Origin: Nemophila menziesii
Taxonomy: Eukaryota > Streptophyta > Magnoliopsida > Boraginales > Hydrophyllaceae
Assembly (NCBI GenBank): GCA_029959085.1
Contig: JARWIR010000001.1
Coordinates: 63,860,899 to 63,924,898 of the forward strand
Direction: 5' to 3'
DNA: 64,000 nucleotides
Positions 47,619 through 58,359 of the stretch are shown here, one piece after another; the stretch's first letter is position 1, and every line of letters begins with the position of its first letter. The notes beneath the pieces were generated by a model. It searched no databases. It was not told the origin of the DNA and worked only from the letters and a program-made list of their open reading frames with translations. The position numbers and the translations under genes were made by a program.

Positions 47619-49241
47619 TCATAAGTAGAGTGATGGATTAGATAGTCTTGGTGTCGGGATAGCAACCAGAGGATTTCTTTTCTTTAGCACAGTTCCAAAT
47701 TTCACAGATACATCCAATGTTTCCTCTTCCGGCAGTTTCCACTCAAAAGAATGAACAATCGAAGCTAGTGAAAACATGAACATCCTCTCAGCCAATATTA
47801 TCCCTACACAAATTCTTCGCCCCGATCCAAATGGTAAATAATTAAAGTCATTTCCATTGAAGTCCAATTTACCATCTAAAAATCTCTCTGGATTAAATTC
47901 TAGGGGATTTTCCCAATAAGAAGGGTCTCTATGTATTGCCCACGCATTAATGAAAACACGAGCACCTTTTGGTATTGTGTAACCTCCAACTAAGCATGTC
48001 TGACTGGGGCAGTGAGGTACCAAAAGTGGTATTGCTGGATACAGGCGTAGAACTTCTTTCATCATGGCATATAAGTAGGGTAATTTATGAATATCGGATT
48101 CTTCCACTATTCTATCTTTACCAATTACTGTAGCAAGTTCTTGTTGAACTTTCCTAAGCACTTCTGGTTTGTTGAGCATCTCTGCCATGGCAAACTCCAT
48201 TGTGTTTGAGGTTGGGTCAGTTCCACCAGTAATCATATCCTGGAAAAAGTAAAAATCAAGACTTGTACTTTAGTGGAAATGAAAGGCGTAATAAATGAAC
48301 GTAGCATACCATGAATAAGGCTTTCAAATGGGTCGTGGTAAAGCGAATCTTAGCATCATCTTTATATGTAAGGTTGAGCATATATTGTAGAAAATCCTTG
48401 TGTTCTTTACCATCCATTTTCAACCGTCGATCGATCATCATCTCATAAATCGGATCAATTCTTTGCACCAATTTTTTCATCTTCTTTTCGACACCTTGAA
48501 GATCAAAACAAGCCAAACCAGGATAAAAATCTGATATATTTGGTAGACCTAATAATCCTGTTATCTCTGGTACCACTTGTCGGAATATAATTCCGAGGCT
48601 TGCCCGTTCATCTCCCTCCATTGTTCCACCCCAGAGCATACTTGTAACCACATTAAGCAAAGTCAAGAACAGTTGTTCCCCAATATTGATCGGTGAACCT
48701 GTTTGATCATACATATATTTAACCGTCTTACGAATTTCTCTTCTTCGAAGATCGTATACAGAGTCTAAAGTGGCATTACTAAGCAATTCATGAACAGTGA
48801 CCTTCCTTAGCATTCGCCACTCGGTCCGTATGGAGACCATGCTATATCTAAACCACCATAAGTAGCTCCCTTTCCAGCAACAGGCACATCTCGGTTGGCA
48901 AATATGATGTCTTGATCTTTCAGCACTTCTCGCGCAATATCTGGTGAACTGATGACAATCCCAACTTTCATACCAAGCCAGAGTGTTAAAATCGGACCAT
49001 ATGTTCTTGAAAGGCTTGTGAAGTACGTGTGGAGTTCAGGATTGAGAGACAAGAGATTTCCCACCAGGGGCAAACCTTTTGGCCCTGGTAGCAAAGGTGG
49101 TGTATAGAATTTCTTGAAGAACATTAATGTGATCCATAGTATGGTGAATATTACAATAGCACTTGTGAGTAGCATAATATTACTGCTGCTTTGCCACCAG
49201 GACCAAGCTTCGGATAATAAAATCAGTAGCTTCTGCAACAT
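47619..49241 (-). pseudogene. CYP706-family cytochrome P450 with one frameshift
   Basis: Plant P450s of this family are ER-bound mono-oxygenases; the substrate here is unknown. The minus strand begins at 49241 with an N-terminal hydrophobic anchor (about residues 20-45), a proline hinge (PPLLPGPKGLPLVGN) and DQDIIFANRDVP. Exon 1 ends at 48310; a 70-bp intron (48309-48240, GT..AG, phase 0) joins LFM to DMITGGTDPTS, the oxygen-binding I-helix. KEVLR (ExxR), FNPERF and the heme loop FGSGRRICVG are intact, and the stop is at 47619. Total length is about 520 residues, normal for the family. One base is missing between 48822 and 48823: YGP should be followed directly by EWRMLRK. This is either a true recent inactivation or a sequencing error. 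There is no copy in unit 1. Confidence 0.85.
48240..48309 (-). other. Intron of the CYP706-like gene
   Basis: The donor is ATG|GTATGC and the acceptor TTTTTCCAG|GAT. Its position just before the I-helix GGTD motif is a usual site for the single intron of many plant A-type P450 genes. The splice keeps the frame. Confidence 0.85.
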
Positions 49242-49867
49242 GTTGAAGGAAACTAAAATTGAGTAAAGATTTTTTTCTTGGTTCTATAGATGAATTTATG
49301 ATACAAGAGTTGGATGCTTTAATAGTACAGGGTGTATTTTTGACTGAATTAATGACCTAGCTAGCGCCTGGGCCAATTTCAGTTATCATCATTCCTTATA
49401 CTATTAGGTATACCGACAGTATTTGGCCTGTTAACGAGAAATAACAACTTGCGAGCCTTACATAATAGAACAGGTCACCTCGGTAAAGGTATCTTTCCAG
49501 AAGAAGAAACAAGTAACTATATATCTATCTCATATATACCGCTTCTGGAAAGTTGTGGACTTCATAGCATTATTAGCTTTTTCGCCTAAACAACAAGAAC
49601 TAGGCTTTTTTTAGCAACCACCGTAGGTGACCTGGCCCGCCTAGTCCCCCCTTAATTTGGATAAATTCAATAACTTCTGAAACATATGGCGAAAAATATT
49701 AAATACCAAGATAAGATGTGTTTCTTTGTTTTATTTGAATTTATGAAACAAGTGTTCTAAAGTATAGCATAAGAGTAAGGGGTGTACTGTAAATCCCGTA
49801 AAATTTGCGGTTTCGATAGGAGATGTTGTATGATTAGTAAATGATAAACTTGTCACCGAGTTAGCGG
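49242..49867. other. Upstream region of the CYP706-like gene
   Basis: No coding sequence. A TATTAAA-like box on the minus strand lies about 80 bp upstream of the start codon (complement of 49318-49325). The hAT MITE begins about 630 bp upstream, with Copia-A beyond it. Confidence 0.4.
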
Positions 49868-50170
49868 TTGACCCACAGGGCTGACATTTTAGGGACCAAA
49901 GACAAACTTTAAAAAATAGACCTCTTAAAAAAATTTATATGTATTATATATAATTATTTTTTCTTACTTAAGTTAATTAAATAATTTTTTTAAAAAACAA
50001 AAGAGAAATTTTTATTTTAAATTAGGCCAAAATTAAGCATTTTAATATAAAAAAGAAAATTATACTATGTATAGAAAAAAAAATTGGGCCCTAAAAGTTA
50101 CAATAACTGAAGAGGGCCAAGGCCACGGCCTCCTTGACCTCCCCTCATCAGAATCGGCCCCGTTGGCCCA
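49868..50170. mobile_element. hAT-type MITE with 8-bp target duplication
   Basis: The element is 49876-50162 (287 bp). The left end reads CAGGGCTGA and the complement of the right end reads CGGGGCCGA, 7 of 9 matching. Flanking 8-mers TTGACCCA (49868-49875) and TTGGCCCA (50163-50170) match at 7 of 8, the duplication length of hAT elements. The inside is A/T-rich without coding capacity, and GC-rich terminal blocks of this kind are common in plant hAT MITEs. It lies upstream of the P450 and ends 15 bp before Copia-A. Confidence 0.68.
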
Positions 50171-50185
50171 TATTTTACAGGGACG

Positions 50186-50500
50186 TGTTAAAATTAATAT
50201 CTTTGGATACATTGAATTTAGATAAGACTCATTGAGTCCATTCTTTGTATCTCTTAGTCTATATCCAATGAACTTATAGGAGTCTCTTAGAGACTATACA
50301 TTGTATCTCTAAAGAGTCTACCTTCATTGTTTTTGTAAGTGTCTCTTAGAGTATCTCAAATGGCCTATATAAGAGCCATGTTGTAGAGAACTTTATTCAC
50401 TCATTCAAACAAGAAAATATAAGTGACTACTCAAACTAGAAGTAACCTTATTCATCTCTCTCTTTTTCATTACTTAAATTTCTACCTATTTTTTCCAACA
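50186..50500 (+). repeat. 5' LTR of Copia-A
   Basis: It starts TGTTAAAATT and ends TTCCAACA, three bases before a perfect initiator-Met-tRNA primer site. A TATA box (TATATAA, 50366-50372) lies within it. It is about 315 bp, short and different in sequence from the Copia-B 3' LTR at 53887, so the two are not the ends of one element. Confidence 0.78.
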
Positions 50501-50503
50501 AAG

Positions 50504-50516
50504 TGGTATCAGAGCC
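50504..50516 (+). promoter_or_regulatory. Primer-binding site of Copia-A
   Basis: TGGTATCAGAGCC is the complement of the 3' end of plant initiator Met-tRNA, the standard primer for copia reverse transcription. Confidence 0.93.
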
Positions 50517-50560
50517 AAGTTGTTCATACAATTTGGGCGTAAAAAAAAAGAAAAACAACA

Positions 50561-51380
50561 ATGGCAAATCAAGCATCAGGAAATTACAACCTTCATTTCC
50601 TCTGTTTAATGGAGAGAGTTATGATTTTTGGTATGTGAAGATGAGAACAATATTCATCTCATATGACTTATGGGAGTACATTGAAGACGGCTACGATGAT
50701 CCAGAAGATATATCAACCTTATCAAATGAGCAAAAGAAACAATTGAAGGAACATCGAAAGAAAGATGCAAAGGCACTTAATCTTATTCAACAAGGAGTTA
50801 GTGAAGTTATCTTTCCAAAAATTATCAACGCTACAACTGCAAATGAGGCATGGGAAATTCTTGAAAAAGAATATCGAGGTAACGAATAAACAAAAGCTGT
50901 GAGACTTCAATCCTTGCGAAGAGATTTTGAAAATTTAAAAATGAAAAATGACGAGAGTTTAAAAGACTACTCATCAAAAGTTGTGGAAATTGTAAATCAA
51001 ATGAAATCTCTTGGTGAAGATATGAGTGATCAAAGAATGGTAGAGAAAGTTCTCATTAGTTTGCCTGAGAAATTCGATCCGATTGTTGCCGTAGTTGCAC
51101 AGACACAAGACATTTCAAATCTGAGTCTGGAGGAGCATTTGGGTTCGATCAAAACTTTCGAGTTGAGATTGAATAGGCGTACTGAAAAATCTATTGAAAG
51201 TGCCTTTCAATCTAAGCTCACTGTTCAAAACAACGATAACAATGGCGGTGATCGAAATAATAGTGAGTCACATCGAGGTAACAAATCTGGAAGAGGAAGA
51301 GGTCGATCTTCAAGAGGAAGAGGTAGAGGAAGATCCAATTTTGATAGCCATTCAAACTTCGAATCCACTCAACAAAATCA
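50561..51380 (+). pseudogene. Copia-A Gag
   Basis: The likely original ATG is at 50561 (MANQAS), followed by a frameshift near 50580 into the frame LQPSFPLFNGESYDFWYVKM, the UBN2-type Gag start. A TAA at 50887-50889 interrupts YRGNE and KAVRLQSLRRDFENLKM. The C-terminal part is basic and glycine/arginine-rich (RGNKSGRGRGRSSRG). The gene has one frameshift and one stop. Confidence 0.82.
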
Positions 51381-52340
51381 ATAAAAGTGTGGAATTTGCA
51401 AAAGAAGCAGTCATGTTGATAAAGATTGTTGGTTTAAAGGAAAACCACAATGTCATAATTGTAAAAGGTTTGGACACATTCAAAAAGATTGTCGATTAAA
51501 AAATGATCAACAAGCCAACTTTACCAAGGAGCAAGATTATGAAGCAATGTTTTATGCTAATCACACGACAACTGAACATAAGAATCAAATTTGGTTCATT
51601 GATAGCGGATGTAGCAATCACATGACTGGAGATGAATATATTTTTGTGGAACTTGATTCAACCACAAAATCTCAAGTGAAGATGGAAAATGGCGCATTAG
51701 TTCAAGCGAAAGGAAAGGGAACTATTGTTGTAGAGACGAAGAAAGGAAAAAGGTACATTCATAATGTTTTACTTGTCCCGGATTTGGAACAAAATTTGTT
51801 GAGTCTTGGACAACTGGTTGAACATGGGTATTCACTTGAATTTGGAGACAACTCATGTAAAATTTTTGACAATAACAATCAAGTTGTTCCAAAGATTAAA
51901 ATGGATAAAAATCGTAGTTTCCCTATTTCATTCCATTACCCGAGTAATATTGCTTTGAAAATGGATATTGTTGACGAGTCTTGGTTATGGCATCGAAGGC
52001 TTGGCCATTTGAATTTTCAAAGTATAAAGAATTTGAAAGAAAAGGATATGGTTTATGGGTTACCATCTATCAAAGAAATTCAAGAAAATTGCGAAGGATG
52101 TGCGCTTGGGAAACAACACCGAGAGTCATTTCCAAAAGACAAAGCATGGAGAGCTAAAACACCCCTAGAGCTTGTTCACACTGACGTGTGTGGACCAATG
52201 TCAACTCCAACTCATGCTGGTAACAAGTACTTTTTAATTTTCATTGATGACTTCACGAGAATGACTTGGGTTTATTTCATGAAACAAAAATCTGAAGTGT
52301 TCTCTAATTTTAAGAAGTTTCAAATGTACGTTGAAAGACG
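51381..52340 (+). pseudogene. Copia-A nucleocapsid, protease and partial integrase
   Basis: After a stop come two zinc knuckles, CGICKRSSHVDKDC and CHNCKRFGHIQKDC (about 51390-51495). A 277-codon frame from 51547 then has the protease site FIDSGCSNHMTG, the integrase H-H-C-C region (LWHRRLGHLN .. CEGCALGKQH) and the first catalytic Asp (HTDVCGPM). The element breaks off just after FKKFQMYVERR, before the second catalytic Asp, and sequence of a different copia element (Copia-B) follows. Confidence 0.85.
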
Positions 52341-54529
52341 TGTGTTGATATCTACAAACGGTATGTTGATGATATGTTAATCATTGGGAGTAAATGATGT
52401 GATTACATTCACCAAAATAAATGTTTTCAAGTAAGTTTGACATGAGATGTTATTTTGGGTATCAAGATTCTACGAACATCTAAAGGTATTATACTATCTC
52501 AATCACACTATATTGATAAAGTGTTAAACCAATTTAGTAACGGAGACACAAATATTGACAAGGGACATGTTGATGTAAATTTACATCTTGCTAAGGACAC
52601 TGGTGATACGATCAACCAGTTGGAGTACTCTCGGATTATTTGGAGTCTCATATACCTAAAAAACTGCACTACGCCAGATATACCACATGCACTAAGCAAG
52701 CTAAGTAGGTTTACAAATAATCCATGAAAGAACCACTAGATTGTTATTGTAAGAGTTCTAAGGTATCTTAGATACAATATGAACGAAGGGTTGTTGTACA
52801 CAGGATATCCAGCTGCACTAGAAGGATACAGTGATGCAAACTGGATATGAGACTCCACCGACTCAAAATAGGAGGAACAGTCGTGTCTTGTAAATCCACT
52901 AAGGAAACGTTCATAGCCAGATCCACTATGATATCTGAGTTTATAGCTTTAGACAAAGATGCTGAGGAAGCCGAGTGGCTTCAGAATTTTTTTAAAGGAT
53001 ATTCCTAATTGGCCAAAGCCTGTGTCAGCTATTTGCATACATTGCGATGGTCAGAGTGTCATTGGTAGGGCACCAAACGATATGTATAACGGTAAGTCTA
53101 GACAAATACGTCGTAGAGACAATCTCGTTAGAAAACTGCTCTCAAACGGAGTTATTACAATTGATTATGTTTGATCAAAGTATAATATAGCGGATCCACT
53201 GACCAAAGTTCTACAAAGAGAGAAAATGCGAGTATTGTCAGGAGGAATGGGTCTTAAGCCTATGAAAGATGAGTTGCCATGACGGGAACCCTAGCTAGTA
53301 GAGTGGAGATCCTACAATTTCGGGTCAAAGGGAAAACTAAATCATGAAACTGCAACTTGGTGTGACGCACTATGGGGAGACCTCTCCAAACCATTCATAG
53401 GGCAAAATAAAACAATGCTACTTGTAAAAGTAAAGGATAAGTTAAACTTTTAATGGTTCTTGTATCTTCTATATCATAAGATAAAGTAATGCAGAATACT
53501 CTAGACAAGAAACCACCTATATGCATAACATGGGTAGGGCCGCCCTACAAGAATTTTTAAAGACAAAATTCTTTGACGGTTATTCATGAAATACCAAGAG
53601 TCGCCTAAGGCCGTAAATGGACACAACCGTGAGAACCAAATAATGTTAGGAACTATACTATGTAAGTTCTATTGTCTTGTTTTACACAAAAGCTGAATAG
53701 TTCAAGACATCACGTTCACTAGTTAGCAAGTAAATCTGATAGCTCTTACTAGAGAAGGTTCAAGGCCAAAAGCTACCTTTCTCGATGTAGTACTCTTCCG
53801 CGCTTCTCTCTCGCTCTCTCTTGTGTTTAGCATTATTTTGCATAATTTTTTTAAGGTAGTTAGTCAATTTCCATTCATGTGGAGATTGTTAGTCAAATGA
53901 GATTTTACCCAAGTGATGACAATGTTTACGATGATAGTCAGTAACTTAATTTAAAGAAATGATTCGAATATTGAAACATTGATTATAGTTGTAAAGATTA
54001 ACGTAATATGTTCATCAGGTTAAAATTATTTGAAATTGAATGTGAAATCGAGTCAAGAATTTGAAGAAAATAAAGGAATTTTACTTCCTTTGGTTATGAA
54101 GCTAAGCAGAAAAAAAAAAAACTGCTAGGCTGGGGTTTCAAACCTAAACCTCCAGCCCGGTGGGCTTTTGGGCCAGAGTTTCATAACATCTGGACCAACC
54201 CATGCTTTTCTCTTCTTTAGTAAACGTCGTATCTTCAACTGAAACATCACAACTCTTTGCCAAGCCACCTTTTATCTTCTATAAATAGTTGGCCAACTAA
54301 ACCATTTTCTTCATTCATTTTTTTTAAAGCATCAAACATTAAAATTATAAGAGAGAGATAGAAAGAAGCAACTTTATGAAGTTTGTTGAAATTCTTAAGA
54401 ATTCGTGTGTTTGTTTCTTCTGAATTGTTTTGTCGTTGTATCCTGAAGGTTGAAGCCAAAAAATGTAAGACACCAGTACGTGGCCTAAATGCATTAAAGA
54501 CATCGGATCCAATCCGAGACTCGACAAGC
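52341..54529 (+). mobile_element. Copia-B 3' part: RT end, RNase H, 3' UTR and 3' LTR
   Basis: It begins at the RT catalytic box (YVDDMLIIG, about 52357), then ILGIKILRTSKGIILSQSHYIDK and RNase H blocks ([39 protein letters not shown]) with several stops, ending near 53283. After about 600 bp of untranslated sequence an LTR starts at 53887 (TGTTAGTC) after a purine run. The LTR has a TATA-like ctataaatag near 54280 and reaches at least 54515. Its end is uncertain because the young LINE inserted close by. Confidence 0.78.
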
Positions 54530-54537
54530 AAAGTTAT

Positions 54538-54552
54538 TTACTTATTTATTTT
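54538..54552. repeat. 15-bp target-site duplication of the young LINE, left
   Basis: TTACTTATTTATTTT, identical to 60056-60070, directly precedes the T-run that is the complement of the poly(A) tail. Confidence 0.82.
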
Positions 54553-54753
54553 TTTATTTTTTTTTTTTTTTTTGGTCAGCAAGCCCAGCCAATTTTATAT
54601 CATTAAGAACAAACCAATCCAGTACAAAGCCCATTATAGAGGGCCCAACTATTACAACTTACTTCGGTCCAACAGACCTAAACATAATAAAACAAAAACA
54701 AACACTTTGACTTCTCTACTTTCAGACAAATAAACAAGTACAACCGAATCTAC

Positions 54754-57700
54754 TTATCCTCTCCAGCAAATCGCTTCTTCTGCAATCTTGTCTTTGCCAT
54801 ATGATTTTAGCTTTGCAAGGTTCTCAATCAGGTGATTCACTATCTTGTCCTCAATCTCCTCTTCACTCATATAGATCTTATTGAATACTCTATTATTTCG
54901 TTCAATCCAGATCGAGTGTACAGCTATTGGTAGAATCATTTTCGCAACATCAGCTTTTAGGGTTTTCTCTTTTCTCCGAGCTAAGTCTTCAATGATTATG
55001 TTCCAATCGGTGGAGCTACATTTTATTCCAGCTTTGATTCGACATTTGTTCCATATACGCGCTGTGAATGAGCAACTCCAGAATAGGTGGTTCTTGTCTT
55101 CACTCATTAATCCACAGAACTCACATATCGTGCTAGAGATAAGTCCCCAATTCATCAATCTTTGTTTTGTTGGTAGTTTATCTATATGTGCCAACCAGTA
55201 GATAACTTTATATTTGGGTAGACCCTTATTCTTCCAGATAATATTAGACCAATTATTTATAATTCCCTTCTGTCGAATATGGTTATATACTTCAGACGTG
55301 ACAAAGTTACCTTTTTTTGTGCAGGTACACTTAATTGTATCTTCAGCATCTGTTATTGATATGCTTTTCACCCATTCCTTCATGAAGCTCAGCATCGGTG
55401 GCCATTTCCATCTGCCTTTACAGTAAAATTGAGATAGCTTACTGTTATCATAGTATCCTGATGCAAAGTTACTACCTTTCACCTCAAATAAGTTTGTATT
55501 ATTCGGTAACCAATAGTCCCACCACATTGAGATGTTCTTACCATTACCTACAATATACTTGATCAGATTCTTTGCTATACTCCTACACTTCAAGATTTTC
55601 CTCCAACCCCATGAACAGTCTACTGGAATCTTAACCTGCCAAAAAGATTTACCCTTTAAATGATTGATATTGATCCATTTCGACCATATACTATCTTTAG
55701 GACTGCAACATCCCCAGAGTAGTTTAATTGTAGCCACCTGATTTTGAACATACAAATTTTTTATACCCAAACCTCCTTCCTCAATAGGTTTACTCACCTG
55801 GTCCCAAGAGACTTTGGCCCCTCCTTCATATTTACTCTTACCACACCACAAGAAGGCCATAATCTTACTCTGAAGTTGTTTAATCACCCTTTTTGGGAGA
55901 GTATAGACATTACACCAATGGCTAGCTATACTAGTTAATACTGATTTAATCAGTTGGATCCTACCTGCATAAGAGAGGTGCTTTGAGGCCCAATGATCAA
56001 TCCTGGTAGACATCTTTTCAACTAAAGGATAGCAGTCAGATAGACTTAATCTACCTGTTATGAGGGGAACCCCCAGATATTTCATAGGGAGGAAGCCCTC
56101 AGGTATGTTAAGAATATCCTCCATATTCCTTTTATCTTGTTCTATACACCCTCCATAGAAAATATTACTTTTACTATCACTGATATGAAGCCCTGATATT
56201 TTTCCAAACAGTGTGAGTCCCTTTCTGATGAGAATAGCTGATTCCTTTGAATATTTAAAGAAGACAAGTAGATCATCAGCAAACATTAAGTTGTTGAGCT
56301 TTATTTTTCCACAATTAGGGTGCCACTGAAATTCTTTTTTATTTCCAATATGCTTGAAAATTTGTGATAGCACTTCCATACCTATAACAAATAAGTAGGG
56401 TGATAGTGGGTCCCCTTGCCTGAGGCCCTTTGCCCCTTTAAAGAAACCTTGAGGGCTACCATTAATCATAATTGAGTATGATGTACTGGTTAGACACATA
56501 CTCACCCATTTAATAAATTTATCAGGGTAGTCAAAAGCTTTTAAGGTTTTTAAAATGAAGTCCCAATTTACTGAATCATAAGCTTTCATTAAATCAAGCT
56601 TTAAAGTGCATCTCTTGGATATATTTTGTCTAGAATAACCTCTTACTATATCTTGGGCAATTAGTATATTCTCTCCAATTAATCTTCCTGGTACAAAAGC
56701 TGACTGATTCAGTGATATAATACCATGTAATGTACACTTTAGCCTGTTTGCTATAATTTTTGATATAATCTTATAGATTACATTACAGCAGGCTATAGGT
56801 CTATATTCTTTGGTGAGGTTTGGATTTTTCACCTTTGGTATTAATGAGATATTTGCAGAATTGATTTCTTTCAGGATCTGATCATCTGAGAAAGAACTCT
56901 TAACTGCATTACATAAGTCCTCCTTTATTATGTCCCATGATGCTTTAAAAAAACCAGCTGAGAATCCATCTGGACCAGGACTCTTTGTACTATTAATAGA
57001 CCACAGGGCTTTTTTAATTTCACTATCAGTTATGGGTTCTATTAGCTCCTTCTTTTCCTCTTTACTGATTTTATTCTCGCATATTTTTTGAATTTGGCTA
57101 ACATTTATATTTTCAACTTGTAGGTCCTTTGTACCCAGGATCTGAGTGAAGTGGTTAACAAATATACTAGCAATTTCACTTTCATCTGAGGTGAATTTTC
57201 CATTACTATCTTTAATGGTATAGATGTTGTTTTGAGCATATCTTCCTCTCATGATTTTTTGGAAGTAGGCAGTATTTAAATCACCTTCCTCCACCCATTG
57301 GTCCCTTGATTTTTGTTTGGCAATTGATTCCTCTTTGATTAATTCATCATTAAGCTCAATTATGAGGTCATTTTCTTTCTTCAACAGATCAATTGAGTTG
57401 TTGCCTTGAAGCCTAGCTTCCTGAGTAGCACTCAATTTATCTTGTATATCAATGATTTTACTTTGTGAATATTTAAAGTGGAGCTCATTGAACTGTTTAA
57501 GTTTATCTTTCAACAATTTGAGCTTTCTTGTGACCTTGTACATAGCTGTCCCTCGGATTTCTGTTTTCCACACCTCCTCTACCAATGGTATGAATTCAGG
57601 ATGATTTATCCATACATTATAAAATTTAAATGGTGGTTTTCTCCCATTTTGTTTCTTCATAAAGCTTAGTATCTGGCAGCAATGGTCTGACAGTATAGGG

Positions 57701-58359
57701 CTAGTAAGATGAAGTGATGTATTTGGGAAACTTTTTAGCCATTCATCATTGACTAAGGTCCTATCAATTCTACTAGCTCTCATATCACCTTCAGCAGATT
57801 TATTGTTCCAAGTATACTTGGGCCCTGTATATTTCAGATCTGTTAGCTCAAGATCTTCTACACACTGTACCATCTCTTTAGACCCTTCAGTTTGATCAGT
57901 GGCATTAAGTCTTTCCTCAAAATGCATCACTTCATTAAAATCACCTTGTATTGTCCAGGCCTCTTCATTCACAATAGGTCCCCATCTCCTTAATGTATCC
58001 CAAAGAGCAAGTCTCTCTTCTGGCTTGTTTAAGGCATATATAGGAGAATAAAAGAATTCAGTACCAGTTGGAATATGTACTACCTTGCATAATAGAGCTT
58101 GGCTAGTACTTTCCACAACTGATAAATTATACACTTTGTTGTCCCAAAAGGTCCAGATTCTACCCAACTTGTGGTGAGTATAGTTATTTACCACTTGCCA
58201 TTTTTTGAAAGTAGAGTTCCAAATATTATTTGCTTTAGGCTGCTTAACCTTTGTTTCAATAAAACTGAAAAGATGAACATTGTTCTTATTAACTTGCTTT
58301 AAGCAGTTTATTTGCTTAAGCTTTTTATTAATGCCCCTAACATTCCATGTTATAATCAT
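54754..58359 (-). CDS. LINE ORF2: endonuclease, reverse transcriptase, zf-RVT
   Basis: This 1201-residue intact protein would nick target DNA and reverse transcribe element RNA at the nick. Residues 1-230 are an APE-type endonuclease (WNVRG 5-9, ETK 35-37, GDFNEV 139-144, SRIDR 196-200, SDH 224-226). Residues about 460-770 are the RT (SPGPDG, SLIPKVKNP, YRPIACCN, SAFVPGR, KLDLMKAYDSVNW, GLRQGDPLSPYLF, catalytic FADD at 693-696). A zf-RVT region near 1050-1130 has the pattern ICEFCG..EDKNHLFWSC. The start codon overlaps the ORF1 stop as ATGA. All catalytic residues seen are canonical, unlike FAED in the older LINE. Confidence 0.95.
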   Translation of the reverse strand: MIITWNVRGINKKLKQINCLKQVNKNNVHLFSFIETKVKQPKANNIWNSTFKKWQVVNNYTHHKLGRIWTFWDNKVYNLSVVESTSQALLCKVVHIPTGTEFFYSPIYALNKPEERLALWDTLRRWGPIVNEEAWTIQGDFNEVMHFEERLNATDQTEGSKEMVQCVEDLELTDLKYTGPKYTWNNKSAEGDMRASRIDRTLVNDEWLKSFPNTSLHLTSPILSDHCCQILSFMKKQNGRKPPFKFYNVWINHPEFIPLVEEVWKTEIRGTAMYKVTRKLKLLKDKLKQFNELHFKYSQSKIIDIQDKLSATQEARLQGNNSIDLLKKENDLIIELNDELIKEESIAKQKSRDQWVEEGDLNTAYFQKIMRGRYAQNNIYTIKDSNGKFTSDESEIASIFVNHFTQILGTKDLQVENINVSQIQKICENKISKEEKKELIEPITDSEIKKALWSINSTKSPGPDGFSAGFFKASWDIIKEDLCNAVKSSFSDDQILKEINSANISLIPKVKNPNLTKEYRPIACCNVIYKIISKIIANRLKCTLHGIISLNQSAFVPGRLIGENILIAQDIVRGYSRQNISKRCTLKLDLMKAYDSVNWDFILKTLKAFDYPDKFIKWVSMCLTSTSYSIMINGSPQGFFKGAKGLRQGDPLSPYLFVIGMEVLSQIFKHIGNKKEFQWHPNCGKIKLNNLMFADDLLVFFKYSKESAILIRKGLTLFGKISGLHISDSKSNIFYGGCIEQDKRNMEDILNIPEGFLPMKYLGVPLITGRLSLSDCYPLVEKMSTRIDHWASKHLSYAGRIQLIKSVLTSIASHWCNVYTLPKRVIKQLQSKIMAFLWCGKSKYEGGAKVSWDQVSKPIEEGGLGIKNLYVQNQVATIKLLWGCCSPKDSIWSKWININHLKGKSFWQVKIPVDCSWGWRKILKCRSIAKNLIKYIVGNGKNISMWWDYWLPNNTNLFEVKGSNFASGYYDNSKLSQFYCKGRWKWPPMLSFMKEWVKSISITDAEDTIKCTCTKKGNFVTSEVYNHIRQKGIINNWSNIIWKNKGLPKYKVIYWLAHIDKLPTKQRLMNWGLISSTICEFCGLMSEDKNHLFWSCSFTARIWNKCRIKAGIKCSSTDWNIIIEDLARRKEKTLKADVAKMILPIAVHSIWIERNNRVFNKIYMSEEEIEDKIVNHLIENLAKLKSYGKDKIAEEAICWRG

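Noticed and set aside
52455..52727. Treating Copia-A and Copia-B as one degenerate element
   Set aside because: The 5' LTR and 3' LTR sequences do not match, and the join skips the integrase end and RT start. Two different elements are required.
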